Shown here: piece by piece, positions 45,698 to 52,964 of the stretch | Position numbering within the stretch: the first letter of the stretch is position 1 | How the letters are laid out: each line of letters begins with the position of its first letter | From: Oscillospiraceae bacterium | GTDB lineage: Bacteria; Bacillota; Clostridia; Oscillospirales; Oscillospiraceae | NCBI GenBank assembly: GCA_017552325.1 | Contig: JAFZQE010000082.1 | Location: forward strand, 1-64,000 | DNA: 64,000 nucleotides | Direction of reading: 5' to 3' | The notes under the pieces: generated by a model | Told to the model about the DNA's origin: nothing | Seen by the model: the letters and a program-made list of their open reading frames with translations, nothing else | Databases searched by the model: none | Translations under genes and position numbers: made by a program

Positions 45698-46972
45698 ATG
45701 AGCACTGACGGCGTTCTTGCATTTCTTGAAAGGCACGGCATGTCCGCCCGGCGGATCGATCCGCCGGAGGAGGCGCGCCGCATGGTGTCGGCCATGGAGG
45801 CCGGTCTTCGCAGAGAAGGCGACGGTTTGCCGATGATCCCGACCTATCTGCGCATCGACGGCAGCGTCCCCCTCGGCGAAAAGGCGATCGTCATCGACGC
45901 CGGCGGCACCAATTTCCGCTGCGGTCTGATCCGCTTCACCGAAAAAGGTCCGGTGCTGAACCGCGTTCGCAAGACGAAAATGCCCGGCATCGAGCGCCCC
46001 GCCGGCTGGGAGGAATTCGTTTCCTTCGTGGCCGACGCGGTGGAGCCGCTGGCCGGCGAGGCCGACGACATCGGCTTCTGCTTCTCCTATTCGGCGGAGA
46101 TCACGCCCGAGATCGACGGCCGCGTCATCTGCATCGACAAAGAGGTCGTCATCAACGGCGCGGAGGACAAGCTGGTCGGCGCCTCGCTGCTGCGTGAGCT
46201 TGAAAAGCGCGGCGTCACGGGCAAGCGCGTCGTGATCCTCAACGACACGGCGGCCGTCCTGCTGGGCGGAGCCGCCACGCTGGACCGCAGTCGCTGCGGC
46301 GGCCTGATCGGCCAGGTCAGCGGCACCGGCACCAACACCTGCTGCGTGCTGCCGCTGCGGCGGATCGAAAAGCTCGGCCGGGACGAGGACACGCGGGTCA
46401 TCGTGAATCTCGAGTCCGGCTCCTACGGCGATCTGCCCCGCGGCGACTTCGATATTGCGCTCGACGCCGAGAGCCACAACCACGGCGTCAAGCTGATGGA
46501 AAAGCTGACGGCCGGCGTCTACCTTGGCGAGCTGTCCCGGCTGATTCTGCATGCCGCCGCGGAGGAGGGTTTGCTCGGCGCGGAAACGATGCGCGCGATC
46601 GCCGCCCTCGGTCATTTCGATTCCGCAGAGCTCGACGCCTGGGCCTGTGGGGAAGACCTGGGCCTCTGCGCGAACGGCGGGGAGGCCGAGGTGCTGCAGA
46701 CCGTTGCCCGCAATCTCTTCGAGCGCTCGGCCCGCGCCATGTGCTCGAACCTGCTCGGCATCCTGCTGCTGACCGGGGAAGGGACGGATCCGGAAAGGCC
46801 AGCCGTTGTCTGCGCGGAGGGCTCGCTGGTGCAGAAGGGCCGCTGGTACCGCCGCTCGCTGGAGGATTCGCTCAGCCGCGGCGCCGCGCAGCTCGGCCGC
46901 TTCGTCCGGCTGCAGGTCGGCGAGGAGACCACGCTGCCCGGAGCCGCTGCCGCCGCGCTGCTCAACCGCTGA
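45698..46972 (+). CDS. Hexokinase of the eukaryotic-type (Hexokinase_1/2) family, 424 aa
   Basis: A predicted ATP-dependent sugar kinase. The order of motifs follows eukaryotic hexokinases rather than ROK or Glk kinases: phosphate-1 loop DAGGTNFRCGLIRF (~residues 68-81), sugar-binding GFCFSYSAEI (~126-135) and VILNDTAAVLL with the catalytic Asp (~183-193), GTGTNTCCV (phosphate-2 region, ~209-217), and SHNHGVKLMEKLTAGVYLGELSRLIL. Bacterial members of this family are known but uncommon. It is a single-gene unit next to nrdR. Glucose is the likely but unproven substrate. Confidence 0.86.
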   Translation: MSTDGVLAFLERHGMSARRIDPPEEARRMVSAMEAGLRREGDGLPMIPTYLRIDGSVPLGEKAIVIDAGGTNFRCGLIRFTEKGPVLNRVRKTKMPGIERPAGWEEFVSFVADAVEPLAGEADDIGFCFSYSAEITPEIDGRVICIDKEVVINGAEDKLVGASLLRELEKRGVTGKRVVILNDTAAVLLGGAATLDRSRCGGLIGQVSGTGTNTCCVLPLRRIEKLGRDEDTRVIVNLESGSYGDLPRGDFDIALDAESHNHGVKLMEKLTAGVYLGELSRLILHAAAEEGLLGAETMRAIAALGHFDSAELDAWACGEDLGLCANGGEAEVLQTVARNLFERSARAMCSNLLGILLLTGEGTDPERPAVVCAEGSLVQKGRWYRRSLEDSLSRGAAQLGRFVRLQVGEETTLPGAAAAALLNR

Positions 46973-47020
46973 AAAAAAGATCAAAATCCATCAATTGGTG
47001 TAGCAATCAAAGTTGTCTTG

Positions 47021-47059
47021 TGATATAATCTCTCCGATATCATCTGATATGGGAGAGAT
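47021..47059 (+). promoter_or_regulatory. nrdR promoter with a 15-bp dyad over the start of transcription
   Basis: Extended -10 TG-A-TATAAT (47021-47029) with no good -35. A dyad of 15 bp with one mismatch (47028-47042 / 47045-47059) overlaps the -10 end and expected start point; its right arm includes the gggagag Shine-Dalgarno, 5 bases before the ATG. Confidence 0.65.
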
Positions 47060-47064
47060 TTTTC

Positions 47065-47523
47065 ATGAAGTGTCCCTTCTGTTCCTATACCGAGAGCAAG
47101 GTCATCGATTCCCGCCCTGCCGAGGAGGGTGCGACGATCCGCCGTCGCCGCGAGTGCCTGGCCTGCAAGAAGCGCTTCACCACCTATGAGATCATCGAGC
47201 GCCTGCCCCTCGTCGTCATCAAGCGCGACGGCAGCCGCCAGTCCTTCGACCGCGTCAAGCTCATCAACGGCATGGTCCGCGCCTGTGAAAAGCGCCCCGT
47301 CTCCCTCGGGCAGCTTGAGGCGATCGCCGACGATATCGAGCAGGAGCTGCAGAGCCATCTGGAGCGCGAGGTCAGCACGGCCGAGATCGGCGAAATGGTC
47401 ATGGCCCATATCCGCAGCGTGGACGAGGTCGCCTATGTGCGCTTCGCCTCGGTCTACCGCAGCTTCAAGGATATCAACACCTTTATGGAGGAGCTGACCA
47501 AGCTTCTCAGCGACAAGAATTAA
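47065..47523 (+). CDS. nrdR: Transcriptional repressor NrdR
   Basis: NrdR senses ATP/dATP and represses ribonucleotide-reductase genes. The N-terminal zinc ribbon is complete (CPFC at residues 3-6 and CLACKKRF ~31-38), with the family [17 protein letters not shown]; the ATP-cone domain follows ([31 protein letters not shown]). The length of 152 aa is standard. Its stop overlaps the convergent DUF4363 gene by 4 bp, so there is no space for a separate terminator. Confidence 0.96.
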   Translation: MKCPFCSYTESKVIDSRPAEEGATIRRRRECLACKKRFTTYEIIERLPLVVIKRDGSRQSFDRVKLINGMVRACEKRPVSLGQLEAIADDIEQELQSHLEREVSTAEIGEMVMAHIRSVDEVAYVRFASVYRSFKDINTFMEELTKLLSDKN

Positions 47524-47897
47524 AGCACGCTCCCGGGACGGACGTGTTCCATCTCGTCGATGCTGTGCAGATGATAACAGAGCTTTTCCAATGCCGACGG
47601 GTATCCCTCGGCATTTTGCTCGGCCAGCGCCTGGTGCAGCTCATAGAATGCGTCGCTGGTCGAGTCGATCTCGGGATGCCGGATGAAGATATGCGTGTAG
47701 GCATTGGCGTCGAGCCAGTGTCTGATCGCCCTGTCGAGCGAATCCAGCGCCTCTTCATAGCTCCCGTCCCGCGCCAGCTCGTCCGTCTCCCGAAGCACGG
47801 CTTCGATGTCTCCGATCAGCCGGTCGAGATAGGCGATATTGACGATGGCGCCCACGGCCAGCAGCAACAGCAGCGCCAGCGCGATCCATTCTTTCAT
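47520..47897 (-). CDS. DUF4363-like membrane-anchored protein, 125 aa
   Basis: A small protein with an N-terminal transmembrane segment (~residues 4-20, [17 protein letters not shown]) and an external helical domain ([54 protein letters not shown]...) of the type called DUF4363. Such genes commonly sit beside DUF421 genes in Clostridia, as here, where the upstream partner overlaps by 4 bp. The function is unknown. The 3' end overlaps convergent nrdR. Confidence 0.82.
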   Translation of the reverse strand: MKEWIALALLLLLAVGAIVNIAYLDRLIGDIEAVLRETDELARDGSYEEALDSLDRAIRHWLDANAYTHIFIRHPEIDSTSDAFYELHQALAEQNAEGYPSALEKLCYHLHSIDEMEHVRPGSVL

Positions 47898-48571
47898 GTC
47901 CGCTCCTTTCCGGCCAGATAGACCTGCCCGGCCTCGTTGACCGTCATCAGATAGACCTCCGTGGGGCTGCGGAGCTTTCGCTTGTCCAGCTCCTTCTGCA
48001 GCCAGCGCTCGTCCCGGCCGCAGCGCCGGAGATTGTCCGAGAGGACGCGCCCGTCGCTGACGACCGTCAGCGGATAGCCGCCGTCGGGCGCCGGAAGCCG
48101 CAGCATCGAGGCCGTGACCGGCGATTCCGCGGGGTAGAGGATCACGTTCAGCCGCCCGTCCGTCTCCAGGATCGCGTATTCCACCTTGCTCGGGTCCAGC
48201 GCGCCCTGCGCGCGCAGCTCCTGCATCAGCTCGTCGAGCGTAAAGCGGTTTTTCTTCATTTCGCGCTGGTCGATCGTCCCGCGCGCGATCAGGATGCTCG
48301 GCTTACCGAACAGCAGACCGCGCAGACGGATGCTTTTCAGGCTGAGCCCGGCGATCAGTACCTCGCAGCAGAACAGCGTCAGGATCGGCACGAGCCCGTT
48401 CATCAGCGGGATGCCGATGTCCTGCAGGGGATGCGCCGCGAGATCGGCGATCAGCGCGGCGACGACGAACTCGGACAGCTCCACTTCACCGAGCTGCCGC
48501 TTGCCGAGCAGACGCATCGTCAGCAGCAGCGCGGCATAGATGATGATAGTACGGATCAATACGATGGCCAT
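47894..48571 (-). CDS. DUF421 (YetF-like) membrane protein, 225 aa
   Basis: Three N-terminal transmembrane segments (~residues 3-20, 35-50, 58-78) precede two copies of a small cytoplasmic or external alpha/beta unit (KPSILIARGTIDQREMKKNRFTLDELMQELRAQG and the C-terminal PLTVVSDGRVLSDNLRRCGRDERWLQKELDKR). The opening RTIIIYAALLLTMRLLGKRQLGEVELSEFVVAALIADLAAHPLQD is the family signature. It forms a two-gene operon with DUF4363. Precise function is not known. Confidence 0.9.
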   Translation of the reverse strand: MAIVLIRTIIIYAALLLTMRLLGKRQLGEVELSEFVVAALIADLAAHPLQDIGIPLMNGLVPILTLFCCEVLIAGLSLKSIRLRGLLFGKPSILIARGTIDQREMKKNRFTLDELMQELRAQGALDPSKVEYAILETDGRLNVILYPAESPVTASMLRLPAPDGGYPLTVVSDGRVLSDNLRRCGRDERWLQKELDKRKLRSPTEVYLMTVNEAGQVYLAGKERT

Positions 48572-48639
48572 CGGCCTTCACCTCTGATTTAGTGTGTCCC
48601 GATCGGCCGTCTTGATGCGTGCGGCAAGCGGAGGTTATG

Positions 48640-49344
48640 ATGAAAACCCGGATTTTTGACAGGGAAGAGGCTGTTCTCCGCGCGGCGGATTCCGTCTGCG
48701 AGCTTTTGTCGCACAAGCCCGAGACCGTGCTGGCGCTCGGCGCCAACGACGAATGCCTGCTTCTGTACCGCGAGCTGGCCCGCCGGGCAGCCGGCGGCAT
48801 GCTCGATCTCTCCCGGGCGCGCTTTTTCGCGGTCACGGAATTCGAGGGCCTTGCGCCGGACGACGGGAGAAGCTGCCGCGCCCGCCTGCGCGCCGCGCTT
48901 TTGGATCTCGCCGACCCGGAGGGAAAGAGGAGCGTCTTTCCCGACGCGGATACGGTCGAAACGGCCGATCGGCTGATCGCGGAAAGCGGCGGGCTCGACC
49001 TTGCCGTTCTCGGGATCGGAGAGCGCGGGCGGATCGGCTTTAACGAGCCGGGCACGCCCTTTGACTCGACCGTGCACCGGCAGAAGCTGACCAAAGCGAC
49101 GAAACGCGAGCTTGCGCCGCTCTTCGGCGGTGAGGAGATGACGCCGGACTTCGGCTATACGCTTGGCATTCACACATTGACGGAGGCGGGAAGGATCCTG
49201 CTGCTCGCGCTCGGCGAGGAGCGGGCGGATCCCGTGTTCCGCATGCTATACGCGCGCACGGACAGCTTTGTCCCGGCCGCGTTTTTACAGATCCCGCTGC
49301 AGGTGGAGCTCGTTCTCGACCGGGATGCGGCGGCAAAGCTCTGA
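48640..49344 (+). CDS. NagB-family (glucosamine-6-phosphate deaminase-like) protein with lost active site, 234 aa
   Basis: The overall fold is NagB/6-phosphogluconolactonase: GLDLAVLGIGxxGxIxFNEPG and the C-terminal GIHTLTEAGRILLLALGEERAD with PAAFLQ are clear. But the residues needed for deamination are changed: the D-E-Y motif reads TEF (Thr66 for the catalytic Asp), and the G-D-G-H motif reads ERGRIGFNEP (Arg129 for Asp, Arg131 for His; Glu136 is kept). The phosphate-binding P-x-G-x-T-P loop is also gone (ALGANDEC). The protein is probably not a deaminase. ATG 48640 has the better spacing to cggagg than ATG 48637. It lies 17 bp before glmM. Confidence 0.82.
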   Translation: MKTRIFDREEAVLRAADSVCELLSHKPETVLALGANDECLLLYRELARRAAGGMLDLSRARFFAVTEFEGLAPDDGRSCRARLRAALLDLADPEGKRSVFPDADTVETADRLIAESGGLDLAVLGIGERGRIGFNEPGTPFDSTVHRQKLTKATKRELAPLFGGEEMTPDFGYTLGIHTLTEAGRILLLALGEERADPVFRMLYARTDSFVPAAFLQIPLQVELVLDRDAAAKL

Positions 49345-49361
49345 GCACAGGAGGTTTATTC

Positions 49362-50711
49362 ATGGGTAAATATTTCGGGACGGACGGATTCCGCGGCGAG
49401 GCCGGCCGGGATCTGACCGTCGAGCACGCGTTCAGGATCGGCCGTTACCTCGGCTGGTATTACGGCAGGGACCACAAGGCCTCGGTCGTTATCGGCAAGG
49501 ATACCCGCCGCTCCAGCTATATGTTCGAGTCTGCGCTCTGCGCGGGGCTGACCGCCTCGGGCGCTGACGCCTATCTGCTGCACGTCACCTCGACGCCCAG
49601 CGTCTCCTTCGTGACGCGCGCGGACGATTTCGACTGCGGCATCATGATCTCGGCCAGCCACAATCCCTTTTACGACAACGGCATCAAGCTCATCAACGCC
49701 GCGGGCGAGAAGATGGAGCAGGAGGTGCTGGACGGGATCGAGGCCTTCCTTGACGGCGGCGAGGATCTCCCTTACGCGACCGGCGACTGGATCGGCTGCA
49801 CGGTGGACTATGCCGCCGGGCGCAACCGCTACATCGGCTATCTGATCTCCCTCGCCACGCGCTCCTACAAGGGCATCAAGGTGGGTCTCGACTGCGCCAA
49901 CGGCAGCACCTGGATGATGGCCAAGAGCGTCTTCGACGCCCTCGGAGCCGACACCTATGTGATCGGCAACCGGCCGAACGGACTGAACATCAACGTCGAC
50001 TGCGGCTCGACGCATCTGGAAAAGCTGCGGCAGTTCGTGATCGACAACGGGCTCGACGTGGGCTTCGCCTTCGACGGTGACGCCGACCGCTGCCTCGCGG
50101 TGGACGAAAAGGGCGAGATCGTCACCGGCGACCACATCATGTATATCTACGCCAAATATCTCAAGGAGCGCGGCCGCCTCGAGAACTCAAAGGTCGTGAC
50201 GACCGTGATGTCGAACCTCGGCCTGTACAAGGCGCTCGATGCGCTCGGCATCGGCTATGAGAAGACCGCCGTCGGCGACAAGTACGTGGCGGAGAACATG
50301 CGCGAAAACGGCCATCTGATCGGCGGCGAGCAGTCCGGGCACATCATTTTCGGCCGCCTGGCCAGCACCGGCGACGGCCTGCTGACGGCGATCAAGATGA
50401 TGGAGGCCATGATCGAAAGCAAGCAGACGCTCCACGAGCTGAAATCCGGCATGAGCGTCTATCCGCAGCTGCTGAAAAACGTGGTCGTTACCGACAAGGA
50501 CGAGACCCTGGCCTGCCCGCTCGTGCAGGCGGCGGTCAAAAAGGCGGAGGAGGAGCTCGGCGACAACGGCCGGATCCTGCTGCGCAAGAGCGGGACGGAG
50601 CCGCTGCTGCGCGTCATGGCCGAGGCCACGACGCAGGCGCTCTGCGAGGAAAAGGTCGACGCGATCATCGACGCGATGCGCGAGGCCGGCATGCTGATCC
50701 GGGTGAAGTGA
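49362..50711 (+). CDS. glmM: Phosphoglucosamine mutase
   Basis: GlmM converts glucosamine-6-phosphate to glucosamine-1-phosphate for UDP-GlcNAc and peptidoglycan synthesis. The opening GKYFGTDGFRGEAG, the phosphoserine loop MISASHNPFYDNGIK (~residues 97-111), the metal loop DGDADRCLAVDEKG (~242-255), the sugar loop GGEQSGHI and the phosphate loop RKSGTEPLLRVMAEA are all intact. The length of 449 aa is standard. An aggagg Shine-Dalgarno precedes the start; the acetyltransferase gene follows 1 bp after. Confidence 0.94.
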   Translation: MGKYFGTDGFRGEAGRDLTVEHAFRIGRYLGWYYGRDHKASVVIGKDTRRSSYMFESALCAGLTASGADAYLLHVTSTPSVSFVTRADDFDCGIMISASHNPFYDNGIKLINAAGEKMEQEVLDGIEAFLDGGEDLPYATGDWIGCTVDYAAGRNRYIGYLISLATRSYKGIKVGLDCANGSTWMMAKSVFDALGADTYVIGNRPNGLNINVDCGSTHLEKLRQFVIDNGLDVGFAFDGDADRCLAVDEKGEIVTGDHIMYIYAKYLKERGRLENSKVVTTVMSNLGLYKALDALGIGYEKTAVGDKYVAENMRENGHLIGGEQSGHIIFGRLASTGDGLLTAIKMMEAMIESKQTLHELKSGMSVYPQLLKNVVVTDKDETLACPLVQAAVKKAEEELGDNGRILLRKSGTEPLLRVMAEATTQALCEEKVDAIIDAMREAGMLIRVK

Positions 50712-50712
50712 C

Positions 50713-51372
50713 ATGACGACGATACAGGAACTGTTTGATCTGGACAAGACTATCGCGGCGGAGCTTTTCCGCGGGCTGACTTATCCCTGGGAGGCGCTGG
50801 CCGGCATCAAGGACTTCATCCTCGCCCTCGGCGAGACGCTGAGCCCGGAGGACTTCGACCATCCGGCCGAGGGCGTCTGGATCGCGAAGGACGCGAAGGT
50901 CTTTCCCTCCGCTTACATCGGCGCTCCCTGCATCATCGACCGCGGGGCTGAGGTGCGACACTGCGCTTTCATCCGCGGCAGCGCGATCGTAGGCAAGGGC
51001 GCCGTGGTCGGCAACTCCACCGAGCTGAAAAACGTCGTGCTCTTCGACAAGGTGCAGGTGCCCCACTACAACTACGTGGGCGACTCGATCCTCGGCTATC
51101 GCTCGCACATGGGCGCGGGCTCCATCACCAGCAACGTCAAGAGCGACAAGAGCCTTGTCGTCGTCAAGTCCGCCGACGAGGCGGTCGAGACCGGCCGCAA
51201 GAAGGTCGGCGCGATGCTCGGCGACGGCGTCGAGGTCGGCTGCAACAGCGTGCTGAACCCGGGCACGGTCATCGGGCGCGGCAGCCAGGTCTATCCCGTC
51301 TCCTGCGTGCGCGGCGTGATCCCGCCGAACAGCATCTACAAGGACAAAGACCACATCGTCCCAAAAGAATGA
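50713..51372 (+). CDS. Left-handed beta-helix acetyltransferase resembling the C-terminal half of GlmU
   Basis: A 219-aa hexapeptide-repeat protein. Repeats run from about residue 60 (AKVFPSAYIGAPCIIDRGAEVRHCAFIRGSAIVGKGAVVGNSTELKNVVL). The segment VPHYNYVGDSILG matches the GlmU acetyltransferase catalytic loop (VPHLSYVGD), including the His. The uridylyltransferase half of GlmU is absent. Beside glmM it would acetylate glucosamine-1-phosphate, leaving the UTP step to another protein; that is inference. It ends at a strong terminator. Confidence 0.87.
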   Translation: MTTIQELFDLDKTIAAELFRGLTYPWEALAGIKDFILALGETLSPEDFDHPAEGVWIAKDAKVFPSAYIGAPCIIDRGAEVRHCAFIRGSAIVGKGAVVGNSTELKNVVLFDKVQVPHYNYVGDSILGYRSHMGAGSITSNVKSDKSLVVVKSADEAVETGRKKVGAMLGDGVEVGCNSVLNPGTVIGRGSQVYPVSCVRGVIPPNSIYKDKDHIVPKE

Positions 51373-51374
51373 CA

Positions 51375-51417
51375 AAAACCCGTCCGATGCGCCATAATGG
51401 GCCGTCGGACGGGTTTT
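51375..51417. terminator. Bidirectional terminator between convergent genes
   Basis: aaaacccgtccga (51375-51387) pairs perfectly with tcggacgggtttt (51405-51417). Confidence 0.9.
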
Positions 51418-51420
51418 CGC

Positions 51421-52212
51421 TCACACCATGTTCCGGTAGCTCGCCTTGTTCTCCACAAAGTCGGGCGGGAAAAACTCCTCCGCAGGGAAGGGGATGCGCC
51501 CGAAAAGCGTGCAGGGATCGTCGTCGTTGTTGCCGGGGCATTCCTTGCTCGGCATCAGATACTCGAAGGCGGGGATCGTCAGCTGCGTGTCGCGCTCGAG
51601 ACGGATGATGCTGAACTGGCCGAGCGTGACGAACCAGCGGCGCGCCGTGTCGGTGAGCACCAGCGGTTCGGGGAAGGCGTTGGCGATGAAGTCCGGAATG
51701 TCGCGCAGCTCCGGCTCGGCGGGCGCGGGCTCGCTGACGTCGACCAGGTTCATCTGCAGGGCGATCGGGTTGACCGCGTCGACCACGGCCCGCGGCAGCT
51801 CGCTGCCGCTGATCTCCTGCGGCTGGCCCTCCGAGCGGAAGCTCATCACGCTGCCCAGGCTGCCGAAAAGCATGCAGCGCTTGTCGAAGACGGCGAGGCC
51901 TGTGACGCTCTGCCCGGCGGGGAAGGTCTCACCGGTGACGCGGTAGAAATAGGTGCAGTCCACCGTGTAATGGCCCCGGTTGAAGGAGATGGGGGAGACC
52001 GACACGTCGACAAAGAGCAGATCCGCCGCGCGCGGCCGGACGCTCAGCGCGTTTTCCAGATATGTCTGCGAGCTCTCCGTCGGGTAGACGCGAAGCTCGT
52101 CGACGCAGTCCTTGTCAAGGCAGGTATCGAAGATCTTGCTGGTATTGACGCCCACGGACTCCCGGATCGGCCGGGGCTGCTCCGCGGGGACGGGGGTGTT
52201 TCTGTCAGGCAT
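51421..52212 (-). CDS. Conserved-looking protein of unknown function, 263 aa
   Basis: No family recognised with confidence. It has no signal peptide or membrane segment, so it is probably cytoplasmic. A conspicuous early motif is GVNTSKIFDTCLDKDCVDELRVYP (~residues 20-43), with paired cysteines around DKD, followed by an all-beta region (DLLFVDVSVSPISFNRGHYTVDCTYFYRVTGETFPAGQSV) and a late CxGNNDDDPC segment. I recall similar proteins as hypothetical genes in Clostridia, possibly linked to spores, but cannot confirm it. ATG 52212 follows aaggaggg; an in-frame upstream start (52239) lacks a ribosome site. Confidence 0.75.
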   Translation of the reverse strand: MPDRNTPVPAEQPRPIRESVGVNTSKIFDTCLDKDCVDELRVYPTESSQTYLENALSVRPRAADLLFVDVSVSPISFNRGHYTVDCTYFYRVTGETFPAGQSVTGLAVFDKRCMLFGSLGSVMSFRSEGQPQEISGSELPRAVVDAVNPIALQMNLVDVSEPAPAEPELRDIPDFIANAFPEPLVLTDTARRWFVTLGQFSIIRLERDTQLTIPAFEYLMPSKECPGNNDDDPCTLFGRIPFPAEEFFPPDFVENKASYRNMV

Positions 52213-52237
52213 AGGGAACCCTCCTTGCGATAAGATC

Positions 52238-52266
52238 AATACAATCTATGACGTCCTGCCGGACAA
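52238..52266 (-). promoter_or_regulatory. Candidate promoter of the 263-aa protein gene
   Basis: Minus strand: TTGTCC (52261-52266), 17 bp, TGTATT (52238-52243). The -10 is imperfect. Confidence 0.45.
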
Positions 52267-52279
52267 TGTGATTTGACCC

Positions 52280-52307
52280 TTGCAAATTTGCCCCGCCGGG
52301 GTATAAT
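52280..52307 (+). promoter_or_regulatory. Promoter of the DUF4364 gene
   Basis: TTGCAA (52280-52285), 16 bp, TATAAT (52302-52307), ~30 bp before the start. Confidence 0.7.
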
Positions 52308-52336
52308 AAAAGAAAGAACATACAGGGAGGCGCGTC

Positions 52337-52852
52337 ATGGATCAGTATGGGTTCATTCACGAAAAGCTGGATATCAAGATCCTCATCCTCTATATCTTAC
52401 GCCGTCTGCCGGGCCACGTCGATGCGGAAACGCTGCGCGGCCTGGTGATGTGCGACGACGGTATCAGCTACTTCGACTACACCGACTGTCTCAGCGAACT
52501 GGTGACCGGCGGAAACGTGGAGGAGACGGAGGAGGGCTTCGCCGTCACCGAAAAGGGCGCGCGCAACGCCGAGGCGGTGGAGAGCAGCCTGCCCTATTCC
52601 GTGCGCACCAAGTCCGCCCGGCTCCTCGCCCCGGTGCAGGAGCGACTGCGCCGCGAGGCCAGCATCGTCACGAAGCACGAGCTGAACGACGACGGCTGTA
52701 CCGTGACGCTTGCGATGGGCGACGGGAAGGGCGACCTGATCCGCCTCAGCTTCGTCTGCGCCGGCGAGGAGCAGGCGCAAAAGATCGAGGCCAATTTCCG
52801 CCGCGATGCGGAGAGCTACTATCAGCGCATCGCAGAGATGCTCAGCGAGTGA
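52337..52852 (+). CDS. DUF4364-family winged-helix-like protein, 171 aa
   Basis: A predicted cytoplasmic protein. The N-terminal DQYGFIHEKLDIKILILYILRRLPGHVDAETL and SYFDYTDCLSELVTGGNVEETEEGFAVTEKG form a winged-helix-like unit with the family pattern of DUF4364; the C-terminal ~80 residues include REASIVTKHELNDDGCTVTLAMGDG. It is frequent in Clostridia, with no established role, possibly transcriptional. It is a single-gene unit with its own promoter and terminator, divergent from the 263-aa gene. Confidence 0.87.
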   Translation: MDQYGFIHEKLDIKILILYILRRLPGHVDAETLRGLVMCDDGISYFDYTDCLSELVTGGNVEETEEGFAVTEKGARNAEAVESSLPYSVRTKSARLLAPVQERLRREASIVTKHELNDDGCTVTLAMGDGKGDLIRLSFVCAGEEQAQKIEANFRRDAESYYQRIAEMLSE

Positions 52853-52876
52853 GTTTTGATAAAACGAAATGGAAGA

Positions 52877-52899
52877 GCCGCGGTTTTCCGCGGCTTTTT
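52877..52899 (+). terminator. Terminator of the DUF4364 gene
   Basis: gccgcgg (52877-52883), tttt, ccgcggc (52888-52894), then T5. Confidence 0.9.
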
Positions 52900-52902
52900 C
52901 TG

Positions 52903-52931
52903 TTGAGAAAAGGGATCGGATATGTTATAAT
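52903..52931 (+). promoter_or_regulatory. Promoter of the tldD-tldE pair
   Basis: TTGAGA (52903-52908), 17 bp, TATAAT (52926-52931), with TG one base upstream (extended -10). It starts 3 bases after the previous terminator. Confidence 0.85.
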
Positions 52932-52964
52932 TTTCCCATAGCAAAACCACAAAGGAGGAAGGCA

